A stretch of 64,000 bases of DNA, from the NCBI GenBank assembly GCA_963720775.1, contig CAVRGR010000007.1:948829-1012828 (forward strand), read 5' to 3'. The first letter of the stretch is position 1, and every line of letters begins with the position of its first letter. Source of the DNA: JAENVT01 sp963720775 (lineage in GTDB: Bacteria; Actinomycetota; Acidimicrobiia; Acidimicrobiales; Ilumatobacteraceae). A program made the position numbers and the translations under genes. Positions 7,580 through 15,725 of the stretch are shown here, in pieces. The notes under the pieces are model-generated. The model did no database searches, was not told the DNA's origin, and saw nothing but the letters and a program-made list of their open reading frames with translations.

Positions 7580-9315
7580 GTCGTCACCGTCTCGTCGTCG
7601 AGGGCGAGCTCCAGCAGGTTGCGGTACCGGCTGTCGAGGTCGTCGGCCAGGTCGACCCGGTTGCCATGTTCGATGACGCGCCCATGATCGAGCACGACGA
7701 TCTCGTCGACGTGACGAAGCGTCGACAACCGGTGAGCGATGATCAGGGTGGTGCGGCCCGCGGTGAGCTTGGCCACGGCCGCCTCGAGGAGCGATTCGGT
7801 GGCGGGATCGATGCGTGCCGTTGCCTCGTCGAGCACCACGATGTCGGGATTGCGCAGCCAAACCCTGGCCAGGGCCAGGAGTTGGGCCTCGCCGGCCGAC
7901 AGTCCCGCCCCCCCTGCGCCGAGCCTCCGGTGGATGCCGCCGTCCGCCAAGATGCCCAAGCCGGCATTTCGTAGCGCCGAGGCAACAGCCTCGTCGGTGG
8001 GTGTCTCGTCGAAGAGGGTGACGTTGTCACGGATGGTCCCGCTCAGCAGCTCGACCTCCTGGGGAACGAGCGCCACTCGTCGCCGGAGTTCGCCGAGTGG
8101 GATGTCCTCGATGGGAACGCCACCGAGCAGCACGCTGCCGCTGGTTGCTTCGACGAGGCGCAGGACGAGACGCGACAACGTGGTCTTGCCACTGCCGGTT
8201 CGACCGACCAATCCGATCGAGCGGCCGGCCGCGAACTTCAGGTCCACGGACTCCAGCACCGACTGCTCGTCGCCGTAGTCGAAGGCGACGGCCCTGAACT
8301 CGACGCTCAACGGCCCGGCCGGCGGTGTCGTCGTGCCGTCGTCGCGAATGTCCGGTTCGACGGCGAGCAGATCGATCACGCGCACCATGGCACCGTTGGC
8401 CTTTTGGACGGTCTCGAGTTGATCGACCATGTCCTCGAGCGGCCGCGCCAGCAGAAGGACGTACTGAAACAGCAAGAACGCGTCGCCGACGGTGATCATC
8501 CCGCGGCTGACCATCAACGCGCTGGCGATGAGCGACACGACCGAGCCGGCAGCAACCGAACCGTCGACAGCCCACCACATGCGCAGGAACGCCTTCTCAC
8601 GCCGAACGGCACTGCCGAGCGTGTCGGCGCTGTCCTCGACGAATCGCCACATGGCGTGGGCGCCGGCACCGTTGGAGCGCAGGTCCTCCGCAGCGGTCAG
8701 CCGCTCCTCGATGCCCCCGTACAGACGCGCGTAGGAGCCCATCTCGTCCGACGACTCCCCGACGGCACGATGACGTCCGCGCACGACCACCGCAACCGAT
8801 GCCACGACGTACGCGAGCGCCCCGAGCGAAAGCCTCCAGTCGACGAAGGCCAGCACGCCGATCATGCCCACCATCATGAACAGCGCTCCGGCGGCGCGGG
8901 GAATGACTCTGCCCATGAAATCCGACACCGATGTCACATCGCCGTCGACGCGTTGGATGAGCTCGCCGGGCGTGTGACGGCGATGGAAGCCGTGGCTGAG
9001 ACCCAGCACGTGCCGGGCCAGCCTGAGGCGGATGCCGTTGGTGGTGTGCCAGGCCGTGACCGTGGCCACCCAGGCCACGACCATGTTGATCAGTTGGGTG
9101 GCGACGGCGACCACCAGGAACAGCAGGGCCAGCCTGGTCAGTTCGCTCGTGGTGGTCCCGGCGCGGGCCCGATCGACGATCACACGCACGATCAACGGTC
9201 CCGTGAGGATCAAGCCCGATCCGGCAGCGACCAGCGCGCCGAGGCCGGTCCAACGCCAGGCGTCGGGCCGCAGCAGCGCCGCGAGGGCGCGCCAACGAGC
9301 GGTTGATGTGGGCAC
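7576..9315 (-). CDS. ABC exporter half-transporter, partner subunit
   Basis: A 579-residue half-transporter: membrane domain ~20-310, ATPase ~345-579. Walker A is GRTGSGKTT and Walker B is DIVVLDEATARID with the catalytic Glu intact. The Q-loop is VALVPQEVELLSGTIRDNV, and the switch His is IIAHRLSTL. Its signature is LSAGEAQLLALARVW, which departs from LSGGQ. This altered signature would face the weak Walker B of the partner protein, so both changes fall in the same composite site. The start is a GTG at 9315 (VPTSTARWRALAALLRPDA); the open frame further upstream overlaps the infA promoter and is unlikely to be coding. Confidence 0.87.
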   Translation of the reverse strand: MPTSTARWRALAALLRPDAWRWTGLGALVAAGSGLILTGPLIVRVIVDRARAGTTTSELTRLALLFLVVAVATQLINMVVAWVATVTAWHTTNGIRLRLARHVLGLSHGFHRRHTPGELIQRVDGDVTSVSDFMGRVIPRAAGALFMMVGMIGVLAFVDWRLSLGALAYVVASVAVVVRGRHRAVGESSDEMGSYARLYGGIEERLTAAEDLRSNGAGAHAMWRFVEDSADTLGSAVRREKAFLRMWWAVDGSVAAGSVVSLIASALMVSRGMITVGDAFLLFQYVLLLARPLEDMVDQLETVQKANGAMVRVIDLLAVEPDIRDDGTTTPPAGPLSVEFRAVAFDYGDEQSVLESVDLKFAAGRSIGLVGRTGSGKTTLSRLVLRLVEATSGSVLLGGVPIEDIPLGELRRRVALVPQEVELLSGTIRDNVTLFDETPTDEAVASALRNAGLGILADGGIHRRLGAGGAGLSAGEAQLLALARVWLRNPDIVVLDEATARIDPATESLLEAAVAKLTAGRTTLIIAHRLSTLRHVDEIVVLDHGRVIEHGNRVDLADDLDSRYRNLLELALDDETVTT

Positions 9316-9371
9316 GGAACGATTCTTCCCGGTCCGGCCCACCGGAGGCGCCTCATTTTCCGAGGTGGGGC

Positions 9372-9400
9372 TTGGCGTTGCAGCCCTCGGGCGATAGCAT
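9372..9400 (+). promoter_or_regulatory. Promoter of the infA-rplQ operon
   Basis: TTGGCG (9372-9377), a 17-bp spacer and TAGCAT (9395-9400) form a good sigma-70-type promoter. It would give an untranslated leader of about 70 nt before infA. Confidence 0.55.
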
Positions 9401-9479
9401 TGCACTTCGCCCCGGCTCGGCTTCGCGCGTGCGTAGCAGGTATTGGGCATCTACCGTCACCGTTCGAAAGAGGCCCACC

Positions 9480-9704
9480 CTGCCCAAGCCAAAAGACGAC
9501 GCCATCGTGCTGGAAGGCACGATCCTCGAATCCCTCCCGAATGCAATGTTCCGGGTCGAGCTCGAGAACAGCCACAAAGTGCTGGCGCACATCTCGGGAA
9601 AGATGCGGATGCACTACATCCGAATCCTCCCAGGCGACAAGGTGCAAGTCGAGCTCACTCCCTACGACCTCACGCGCGGTCGCATCACGTATCGATACAA
9701 ATAA
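9480..9704 (+). CDS. infA: Translation initiation factor IF-1, probable CTG start
   Basis: The 74-residue product reads MPKPKDDAIVLEGTILESLP and continues with the S1/OB-fold of IF-1 (ENSHKVLAHISGKMRMHYIR, ending RITYRYK). It binds the A site of the 30S subunit during initiation. No ATG, GTG or TTG stands at the family start. The codon there is CTG, and a purine-rich GAAAGAGG Shine-Dalgarno sequence sits 6 nt upstream. The nearest alternatives are a GTG at about 9429, which adds 17 residues and has no ribosome site, and an internal GTG that would remove nine conserved-region residues. First gene of the alpha operon. Confidence 0.9.
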   Translation: MPKPKDDAIVLEGTILESLPNAMFRVELENSHKVLAHISGKMRMHYIRILPGDKVQVELTPYDLTRGRITYRYK

Positions 9705-9712
9705 AGGTCGCC

Positions 9713-9826
9713 ATGAAGGTCCGTCCCAGCGTCAAGAAAATCTGTGAGAAGTGCAAGGTCATCCGGCGGCACGGCCGCGTGCGTGTGATCTGTGAAAACC
9801 CGCGTCACAAGCAGCGTCAGGGCTGA
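9713..9826 (+). CDS. rpmJ: Ribosomal protein L36 (bL36)
   Basis: The 37-residue product starts MKVRPSVKKICEKCKVIRR and ends with ENPRHKQRQG. The zinc ligands C-x2-C, Cys and His are all present, so this is the zinc-binding (C+) form. It begins 8 nt after the infA stop, with AAAGG as ribosome site. Structural protein of the 50S subunit. Confidence 0.95.
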   Translation: MKVRPSVKKICEKCKVIRRHGRVRVICENPRHKQRQG

Positions 9827-9850
9827 GGAAGAGCCAAGAGGAAGAAGCAC

Positions 9851-10231
9851 ATGGCACGTATTTCCGGCGTCGACATTCCCCGCGAGAAGCGGTTGGAGAT
9901 CGCCCTCACCTACATCTTCGGCATCGGTAAGCCCACCGCTCAGCGGATCTGTGCCGACACCGACCTCGACGCCAACCAGCGCGTCCGCGACCTCACCGAC
10001 GAAGAGGTCGGCAAGATCCGCGCTTGGGTCGAAAGCAACCTCACCGTCGAAGGCGACCTGCGCCGCGACGTCGCCCAAGACATCAAGCGCAAGATCGAGA
10101 TCGGCTGCTACCAGGGCGTGCGTCACCGCAAGGGCCTGCCGGTGCGTGGCCAGCGCACACACACCAATGCACGCACCCGCAAGGGCCCGAAGAAGACCGT
10201 CGCCAACAAGAAGAAGGCAGTGAGGAAGTAA
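9851..10231 (+). CDS. rpsM: Ribosomal protein S13 (uS13)
   Basis: A 126-residue protein of the 30S head, starting MARISGVDIPREKRLEIALT. It carries the helix-two-turn-helix region (YIFGIGKPTAQRIC) and the conserved C-terminal GVRHRKGLPVRGQRTHTNAR followed by a Lys-rich tail that contacts tRNA. Its TAA shares one base with the ATG of rpsK (TAATG), so the two are probably translationally coupled. Confidence 0.97.
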   Translation: MARISGVDIPREKRLEIALTYIFGIGKPTAQRICADTDLDANQRVRDLTDEEVGKIRAWVESNLTVEGDLRRDVAQDIKRKIEIGCYQGVRHRKGLPVRGQRTHTNARTRKGPKKTVANKKKAVRK

Positions 10232-10629
10232 TGGCCAAGCCGAAGCCAGGTGGGCGTCGCCCCCGCAAGCGCGAGCGCAAGAACGTCACCGTAGGTGTCG
10301 TTCACATCAAGAGCTCGTTCAACAACACGATCGTTTCAATCACCGACACCGAGGGCAACGTCATCTCGTGGGCATCGTCGGGTGGTGTCGGCTTCAAGGG
10401 ATCGCGCAAGAGCACGCCGTTCGCCGCTCAGATGGCCGCCGAGAAGGCCGCTCGCGCCGCCATGGAGCACGGCCTGCGCCGTGTCGAGGTGCAGGTCAAG
10501 GGTCCGGGCTCGGGCCGCGACACTGCTGTTCGCAGCATCCAGCAGACCGGCATCGAGGTCACGTCCATCAAGGACGTCACTCCGGTGCCGCACAACGGCT
10601 GCCGTCAACCCAAGCGCCGCAGGACCTGA
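10231..10629 (+). CDS. rpsK: Ribosomal protein S11 (uS11)
   Basis: A 132-residue protein of the 30S platform: basic N terminus (AKPKPGGRRPRKRERKNV), then VHIKSSFNNTIVSITDTEGN and the conserved end TPVPHNGCRQPKRRRT. Translation starts within the stop codon of rpsM. It is the usual neighbour of rpsD and rpoA. Confidence 0.97.
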   Translation: MAKPKPGGRRPRKRERKNVTVGVVHIKSSFNNTIVSITDTEGNVISWASSGGVGFKGSRKSTPFAAQMAAEKAARAAMEHGLRRVEVQVKGPGSGRDTAVRSIQQTGIEVTSIKDVTPVPHNGCRQPKRRRT

Positions 10630-10634
10630 TCGCG

Positions 10635-11252
10635 ATGGCTCGTTACACAGGCCCGAAGGTGCGCATCTCGCGCCGCCTCGGTACCAACATCTTCGAGAAC
10701 GACAAAGGTCGCAAGGCTCTCGAGCGACGCCCGTTCCCCCCGGGGGCACATGGTCGCACCCGTCGCCGCAACGCCGGCAGCGAGTACCTGGCCCAGCTTC
10801 AGGAGAAGCAGAAGGCCAAGTACATCTACGGAGTGCTCGAGCGCCAGTTCCGCAACACGTACGAAGAGGCTGTTCGTCAGCAAGGCCCCACGGGTGAGAA
10901 CCTCCTCCGCCTCCTCGAGCAGCGCCTCGACAACGTGGTGTACCGCGCCGGCTGGGCAAGCACCCGCCCGCAGGCCCGCCAGTTCGTCAGCCACGGCCTC
11001 ATCCATGTCAATGGCAAGCGGGTCAACATCGCCAGCTACCGCGTGCGCAAAGGCGATGTCATCAGCCTGCCCCCGAAGGCTCGCGACATGATCGTGATCC
11101 AACACAACCTCGACGTGATCGATCGCAACGTGGTCGGCTGGCTCGAGACCGGTGACGGCGGCAAGCAGGTCACCGTCCGCGACCTCCCACAGCGCGACCA
11201 CATCGATGTACCGGTTCGCGAATCGCTCATCGTCGAGCTCTACTCCAAGTAA
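10635..11252 (+). CDS. rpsD: Ribosomal protein S4 (uS4)
   Basis: A 205-residue 30S assembly protein. The N-terminal region lacks the zinc-binding cysteines (C- form: ARYTGPKVRISRRLGTNIFE). The S4 RNA-binding domain is RLDNVVYRAGWASTRPQARQ followed by HGLIHVNGKRVNI. In many bacteria S4 represses its own operon; no S4-binding leader structure could be assigned here by eye. It starts 5 nt after rpsK. Confidence 0.97.
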   Translation: MARYTGPKVRISRRLGTNIFENDKGRKALERRPFPPGAHGRTRRRNAGSEYLAQLQEKQKAKYIYGVLERQFRNTYEEAVRQQGPTGENLLRLLEQRLDNVVYRAGWASTRPQARQFVSHGLIHVNGKRVNIASYRVRKGDVISLPPKARDMIVIQHNLDVIDRNVVGWLETGDGGKQVTVRDLPQRDHIDVPVRESLIVELYSK

Positions 11253-11284
11253 TTCGAAGCCCACCAGCATCCAAAGGCACACCC

Positions 11285-12217
11285 ATGCTCGTCATTCAGC
11301 GCCCCACCGTCGAAGCAATCGGCGACGAAGACAACAACCGGCAGCGTTTTGCTGTCGGGCCGCTCGAGCCCGGTTTCGGCCACACCATCGGCAACTCGCT
11401 GCGCCGCACGCTGCTGTCGTCGATTCCTGGTGCCGCGATCACAGCAGTCCGTTTCGACGACGCGCTGCACGAGTTCGACACCATCGCCGGCATCTCGGAA
11501 GATGTCACCGACATCATCTTGAACCTCAAAGACATCGTGCTCACCTCGATCAGCGACGAAGACATCGTCCTGCGCCTCGACGTGCGTGGCCCGGCCGACA
11601 TCACCGCCGGCGACATCAAGTGCCCGAGCGAGATAGAGATCCTCAACAAAGACCTTCACCTTGCCACGCTCAACTCGAAGGGTCGCCTCGCCGTCGATCT
11701 CACCGTCGGCCGCGGCCGCGGCTACTTGTCGAGCGATCGCGATTCCCAAACCCGCACCATCGGTGTCGTGCCGATCGATGCGATCTTCTCGCCTGTGCGT
11801 CGTGTGATGTTCGAGATCGAGCCCACCCGCGTCGAGCAGAGCACCAACTACGAGCGCCTCGTGCTCGACATCGAGACCGACGGTTCCATCTCTCCTCGCG
11901 AGGCCCTCGCTTCGGCAGGCGCCACGCTGCGTTCGCTGGTCGACCTGGTTGCCAACCTCAGCGACGAGCCGCAGGGTCTGGAGCTGGGTGAGGTCGCCGC
12001 CGTTGCCGCCTCGTCGCCCGACCTCGAGCTGCCGATCGAAGACCTCGATCTGTCCGAGCGTCCGCGCAACTGCCTGAAGCGTGCCCAGATCAACACCGTC
12101 GGTGAGTTGCTCACCAAGACCGAAGACGACCTGCTCAACATCACCAACTTCGGTCAGAAGAGCCTCGACGAGGTCAAGCAGAAGCTCGACGAGCGCGGCT
12201 TGACGCTGCGCGGCTGA
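11285..12217 (+). CDS. rpoA: RNA polymerase alpha subunit
   Basis: A 310-residue alpha subunit. The N-terminal assembly domain carries EPGFGHTIGNSLRRTLLSSI, and the C-terminal domain after ~245 holds the helix-hairpin-helix module (SERPRNCLKRAQINTVGELL) that contacts UP elements and activators. The linker near residue 225-245 is Ala/Glu/Ser-rich. It lies in the standard position between rpsD and rplQ. Confidence 0.97.
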   Translation: MLVIQRPTVEAIGDEDNNRQRFAVGPLEPGFGHTIGNSLRRTLLSSIPGAAITAVRFDDALHEFDTIAGISEDVTDIILNLKDIVLTSISDEDIVLRLDVRGPADITAGDIKCPSEIEILNKDLHLATLNSKGRLAVDLTVGRGRGYLSSDRDSQTRTIGVVPIDAIFSPVRRVMFEIEPTRVEQSTNYERLVLDIETDGSISPREALASAGATLRSLVDLVANLSDEPQGLELGEVAAVAASSPDLELPIEDLDLSERPRNCLKRAQINTVGELLTKTEDDLLNITNFGQKSLDEVKQKLDERGLTLRG

Positions 12218-12239
12218 TCACGAGCGACGGAGACAACCC

Positions 12240-12611
12240 ATGCCTGCAACCCCACGCCGAGCCCGCAACTTCGGGAGCAGCTCGCAACACCAGAAGCTGA
12301 TGATGGCCAACCTCGCTGCCTCGCTGATCGCGGCCGAGGGCATCGTCACCACCGAGGCCAAGGCCAAGGCGCTGCGACCGATTGCCGAGAAGCTGATCAC
12401 CAAGGCCAAGAAGGCCCAGGACGAAGGCGCCATGCGCATCCACCGCATTCGTCAGATCCAGGGGTATCTGGGCGACCGGGAGATGACCCACAAGCTGGTC
12501 AACGAGGTCGCCCCCCGCTATGAGGATCGCAACGGTGGGTACCTTCGGATCCTCAAGCTCGGCCCCCGCCAGGGCGACAACGCGCCGATGGCGCGCATCG
12601 AACTCGTCTAG
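12240..12611 (+). CDS. rplQ: Ribosomal protein L17 (bL17)
   Basis: A 123-residue 50S protein starting MPATPRRARNFGSSSQHQKL with the family block MMANLAASLIAAEGIVTTEA and the end APMARIELV. It has no long acidic or Ala-rich C-terminal tail, unlike some actinobacterial L17 proteins. Last ribosomal gene of the alpha operon; 174 bp separate it from truA, which seems to have its own promoter. Confidence 0.96.
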   Translation: MPATPRRARNFGSSSQHQKLMMANLAASLIAAEGIVTTEAKAKALRPIAEKLITKAKKAQDEGAMRIHRIRQIQGYLGDREMTHKLVNEVAPRYEDRNGGYLRILKLGPRQGDNAPMARIELV

Positions 12612-12785
12612 TTCTGATTGCCGCGCACGCCATCTCCGCTCGCTTCGCTCGCTTTGATGTCGGCTCGGGAGTGCGCCGCTCCTCGCCAGTGAATGGCTCG
12701 TCGCTGTGTCTGCGCACTGTCCGCAACCGCTACGTCGTTGGCGCCGAGGTCTGGGAGCATTGACGATTGCTAGCTTCGGTCGGTG

Positions 12786-13559
12786 ATGTCGCGCCGAGCC
12801 AAGCTGATCGTTGCCTACGACGGAACGTCGTTCCACGGATTTGCCGAGAGCAGCGACGTGCGCACCGTTGTCGGTGTGCTGCGCGAGGCGATGGAGAAGG
12901 TCGTGCGTCAGCCGATCGAAGTCGTCGGCGCCGGCCGAACCGACGCAGGGGTGCATGCCTGGGGTCAGGTCATCAGCTGCGATCTTCCCGACGACATCGA
13001 CCTCGCCGCGCTCGAACGGCGTGTGAACAGGATGTGCAGCCCCGAAGTGACCGTCCGTTCGGTGTCGTGGGCCGAATCGCCCGACTTCAGTGCCCGGTTC
13101 AGCGGGCTCTGGAGGCACTACCGCTACCACATCTGGAACTCGTCCGAGCCCAACCCTTTTCTGGCGCCGACCTCGTGGCACGTCGCCCAGCCACTGTCGC
13201 TTCCGGCGCTGCAACTCGCGTGCGATCCGCTGCTCGGCGAACATGATTTCTCGTCGTTCTGCCGCCGCCCCAAGTCCGTCGAAGGAGAGCGGGAGCCATC
13301 GATGGTGCGCATGGTGATGATCGCCAGGTGGTCAGAGGTGCCCACCGACTTCGGAGACGGCTTGCTGCGTTTCGAGATACGGGCGAACGCCTTCTGTCAT
13401 CAGATGGTGCGATCCATCGTCGGCACGATGGTCGAGACCGGCGTGGGTCGGGTGCCCGCCGGCGAGGTTCGCGGCATCCTGCTGGCCAAGAATCGGCAGG
13501 CCGCTGGACAGGTGGCTCCGCCGAACGGCCTGTGTCTCTGGGAAGTTGGATACGCGTAG
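12786..13559 (+). CDS. truA: tRNA pseudouridine(38-40) synthase
   Basis: A 257-residue TruA. The catalytic Asp is in GAGRTDAGVHAWGQV (about residue 51). Other family blocks are VAYDGTSFHGF near the N terminus, FSARFSGLWRHYRYHIW, and FCHQMVRSIVGTMVETG near the end. It isomerises uridines at positions 38-40 of the anticodon stem. TAGCTT at 12771-12776 lies 9 nt before the ATG and no Shine-Dalgarno sequence is seen, so a leaderless transcript is likely. A GTG at 12783 directly before the ATG is an alternative start. Confidence 0.94.
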   Translation: MSRRAKLIVAYDGTSFHGFAESSDVRTVVGVLREAMEKVVRQPIEVVGAGRTDAGVHAWGQVISCDLPDDIDLAALERRVNRMCSPEVTVRSVSWAESPDFSARFSGLWRHYRYHIWNSSEPNPFLAPTSWHVAQPLSLPALQLACDPLLGEHDFSSFCRRPKSVEGEREPSMVRMVMIARWSEVPTDFGDGLLRFEIRANAFCHQMVRSIVGTMVETGVGRVPAGEVRGILLAKNRQAAGQVAPPNGLCLWEVGYA

Positions 13560-13621
13560 AACGGCGGGAACAATGGGATGGGCACGGTCGTTGACCTCGA
13601 AACACTGTCGCCGGGAGGCCG

Positions 13622-14731
13622 ATGAACCCGAAACGCATCTTGATCATCTCGACCCCTGTCGGCTCCTTGGGCAGTGGCGTCGGTGGTGGTGTCGAACTCA
13701 CGCTGCACAGCCTCGTGCTGGGGTTGACCGGCCGTGGACACCACGTCGAGGTCCTGGCGCCGGCGCGTTCCCTGCACGTCGGCACGGTGCTCCACCAGAT
13801 CCCCGGCACCCTCCAGCCGAGCGCCCACACGGCAGAGCGCAACACCCCGGTGATCGTCCCTGCCGACGGTGTGTTGGCGGCCATGTGCGATTGGGCTCGT
13901 GGTCATCAGGAGGATTTCGACGTGATCCTCAACCTGGCCTACGACTGGTTGCCCTACTACCTCACGCCGTTCTTCGTCACCACGCCCCTCGCCCACCTCG
14001 TCAGCATGGCGACGTTGAGCGACGTGATGGACGGCGTCATCGAGCGTGCTGCGGCCGTGCGTCCACGGAACCTGGCCATGCACAGCCGGGCCCAGGCGAA
14101 CACGTTTCCAACGCTCGCTGACACCGTTCCCGTGGTCGGCAGCGGCGTCACCGTCGAGCGTTACGACATGCACATCACGGCCGACGAACCGGCCCATCTC
14201 GGCTTCATCGGCCGGGTCTCACCCGAGAAGGGCCTGGCCGATGTGGTCGCGGTCGCCGAGGCCACCGGCTTGCCGCTCAAGGTGTGGGGGCTGATGCAGG
14301 ATCCGTCGGTGTGGGACGCGGCGATCGCTGCCCACCCCCGCGCCCAGGTCTCGTACGAGGGCTTCCTGCCCACTGACGACCTGCAGGCCGCAATCGGCGG
14401 GTGTGCAGCGATCGTGATGGCCCCGAAATGGGTGGAGGCGTTCGGCAACGTCGCCATCGAAGCAATGGCAACTGGGGTACCGGTCATCTCCTACCGCCGG
14501 GGAGGCCCGGCCGAGATCATCGTCGACGGCGAGACGGGGTTCCTCGTCGAACCTGACGACATCGACGGCCTGATCGCTGCCGTCGGTCGGATCCCGGAAC
14601 TGGATCGTGTGGAATGCCGCCAGCGAGTCGAAGAGGAGTACTCGATCCAGGCGTACGCGGCGAGAATCGACAGTTGGCTCGACGCCGTGTTGGAGTGTCA
14701 TCGCAATTCGTGGTCGTCGGAGCAGGCCTGA
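13622..14731 (+). CDS. GT4-family glycosyltransferase
   Basis: A 369-residue GT-B glycosyltransferase. The N-terminal acceptor domain starts MNPKRILIISTPVGSLGSG with a Gly-rich loop GVGGGVE. The C-terminal donor domain contains LGFIGRVSPEKGLADVV and the E-x7-E motif in VEAFGNVAIEAMATG, followed by RRGGPAEII, which binds the nucleotide sugar diphosphate. It belongs to the GT4 retaining group; the donor and acceptor cannot be told from sequence. A GGGAGG site precedes the ATG. Position between truA and rplM is not a conserved operon, so its pathway is unknown. Confidence 0.85.
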   Translation: MNPKRILIISTPVGSLGSGVGGGVELTLHSLVLGLTGRGHHVEVLAPARSLHVGTVLHQIPGTLQPSAHTAERNTPVIVPADGVLAAMCDWARGHQEDFDVILNLAYDWLPYYLTPFFVTTPLAHLVSMATLSDVMDGVIERAAAVRPRNLAMHSRAQANTFPTLADTVPVVGSGVTVERYDMHITADEPAHLGFIGRVSPEKGLADVVAVAEATGLPLKVWGLMQDPSVWDAAIAAHPRAQVSYEGFLPTDDLQAAIGGCAAIVMAPKWVEAFGNVAIEAMATGVPVISYRRGGPAEIIVDGETGFLVEPDDIDGLIAAVGRIPELDRVECRQRVEEEYSIQAYAARIDSWLDAVLECHRNSWSSEQA

Positions 14732-14763
14732 ATCCGAGACTTCGCCAGATTCAGATGGTGCGT

Positions 14764-14793
14764 TTGCCGGTTTCACCGAGAAACCCGTATCAT
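14764..14793 (+). promoter_or_regulatory. Promoter of rplM-rpsI with inverted repeat in spacer
   Basis: TTGCCG (14764-14769), an 18-bp spacer and TATCAT (14788-14793). The spacer is almost filled by a perfect 6-bp inverted repeat, GGTTTC (14769-14774) and GAAACC (14780-14785), with a 5-nt loop. A protein bound there would block or bend the promoter. A second, looser repeat (CTGAATC 14728-14734, GATTCAG 14748-14754) sits upstream, over the stop codon of the glycosyltransferase gene. Confidence 0.5.
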
Positions 14794-14849
14794 TTCACGG
14801 TTCCCTGGCGGCGCATCGCCGGGCCGCGAATCCAGTCTGAAGGTTCGAA

Positions 14850-15296
14850 ATGCCGACTTACAGCCCCAAAGCGAGCGAGATCACACGCGCCTGGCACGTC
14901 ATCGATGCCGACGGTCTGGTGCTCGGCCGCATGTGCACCGAAGCTGCCCGGGTGTTGCGTGGCAAGCACAAGCCGACCTTCGCCCCGCACATCGACAGCG
15001 GTGATCACGTCGTGGTCATCAATGCCAGCAAAGTCGTACTCACCAAGGACAAGGCTGCCAACAAGGGCGTCTATCGCTACAGCGGTTACCCGGGCGGTCT
15101 GAAGACCGAGACGTACGAGAAGCTGCTCAACCGCAAGCCGGAAGAAGCGATTCGTCGCAGCATCCAAGGCATGCTCCCGAAGGGTCCGCTCGGTCGGCAG
15201 ATGATCAAGAAGCTGAAGGTCTACGCCGGCCCCGAACATCCTCACGCAGCACAGCTCCCCGTCGTCCTCGATCTCGCTGCGGCCAAGGCCCGCTGA
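14850..15296 (+). CDS. rplM: Ribosomal protein L13 (uL13)
   Basis: A 148-residue 50S protein: MPTYSPKASEITRAWHVIDA, then GRMCTEAARVLRGKHKPTFA, DHVVVINASKVVLTKDK and the C-terminal MLPKGPLGRQMIKKLKVYAG. It is followed after 20 nt by rpsI, the universal pairing. In some bacteria L13 represses this operon through its mRNA. Confidence 0.97.
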   Translation: MPTYSPKASEITRAWHVIDADGLVLGRMCTEAARVLRGKHKPTFAPHIDSGDHVVVINASKVVLTKDKAANKGVYRYSGYPGGLKTETYEKLLNRKPEEAIRRSIQGMLPKGPLGRQMIKKLKVYAGPEHPHAAQLPVVLDLAAAKAR

Positions 15297-15316
15297 GCGC
15301 GAAAGGAAACCGTCAC

Positions 15317-15712
15317 ATGGCAACCAAACCGCTCACCCAGACCACTGGCCGTCGCAAAGAGGCCGTCGCTCGCGCCCGCCTGCGTCCGGGCACCGGCACG
15401 CACACCATCAACGGCAAGGCGTTCGACGCCTACTTCACCACGGCCATGCAGCGCATGACCGTCACCGAAGCGCTGCGCGTCACCGAGAGCGAGACCACGT
15501 ACGACATCGACGCGACGATGCACGGCGGCGGCATCAGCGGTCAGGCCGGTGCACTGCGCATGGCCATCGCCCGATCGCTGGTCGAGATCGACCCCGAAGC
15601 CCGCCCGGCGCTGAAGAAGGCCGGCCTGCTCACCCGCGACCCGCGTCGCAAGGAGAGCAAGAAGTACGGCTTGAAGAAGGCCCGCAAGGCCCCTCAGTAC
15701 ACCAAGCGCTGA
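15317..15712 (+). CDS. rpsI: Ribosomal protein S9 (uS9)
   Basis: A 131-residue 30S protein. Recognised by TGRRKEAVARARLRPGTGTH, GGGISGQAGALRMAIARSLV and the basic end KKARKAPQYTKR, which reaches the P-site tRNA. A GAAAGGAAA ribosome site precedes the ATG. glmM begins 13 nt downstream. Confidence 0.97.
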   Translation: MATKPLTQTTGRRKEAVARARLRPGTGTHTINGKAFDAYFTTAMQRMTVTEALRVTESETTYDIDATMHGGGISGQAGALRMAIARSLVEIDPEARPALKKAGLLTRDPRRKESKKYGLKKARKAPQYTKR

Positions 15713-15725
15713 TCGAAGCTCGGCC

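Noticed and set aside
7580..7861. N-terminal extension of the ABC gene at 5894-7579
   Set aside because: Overlaps the ATPase domain of the partner gene in another frame; ATGA junction gives the proper start.
12612..12785. tRNA or small RNA in the rplQ-truA gap
   Set aside because: No cloverleaf or stable terminator hairpin with a T run was found; only the truA -10 hexamer is supported.
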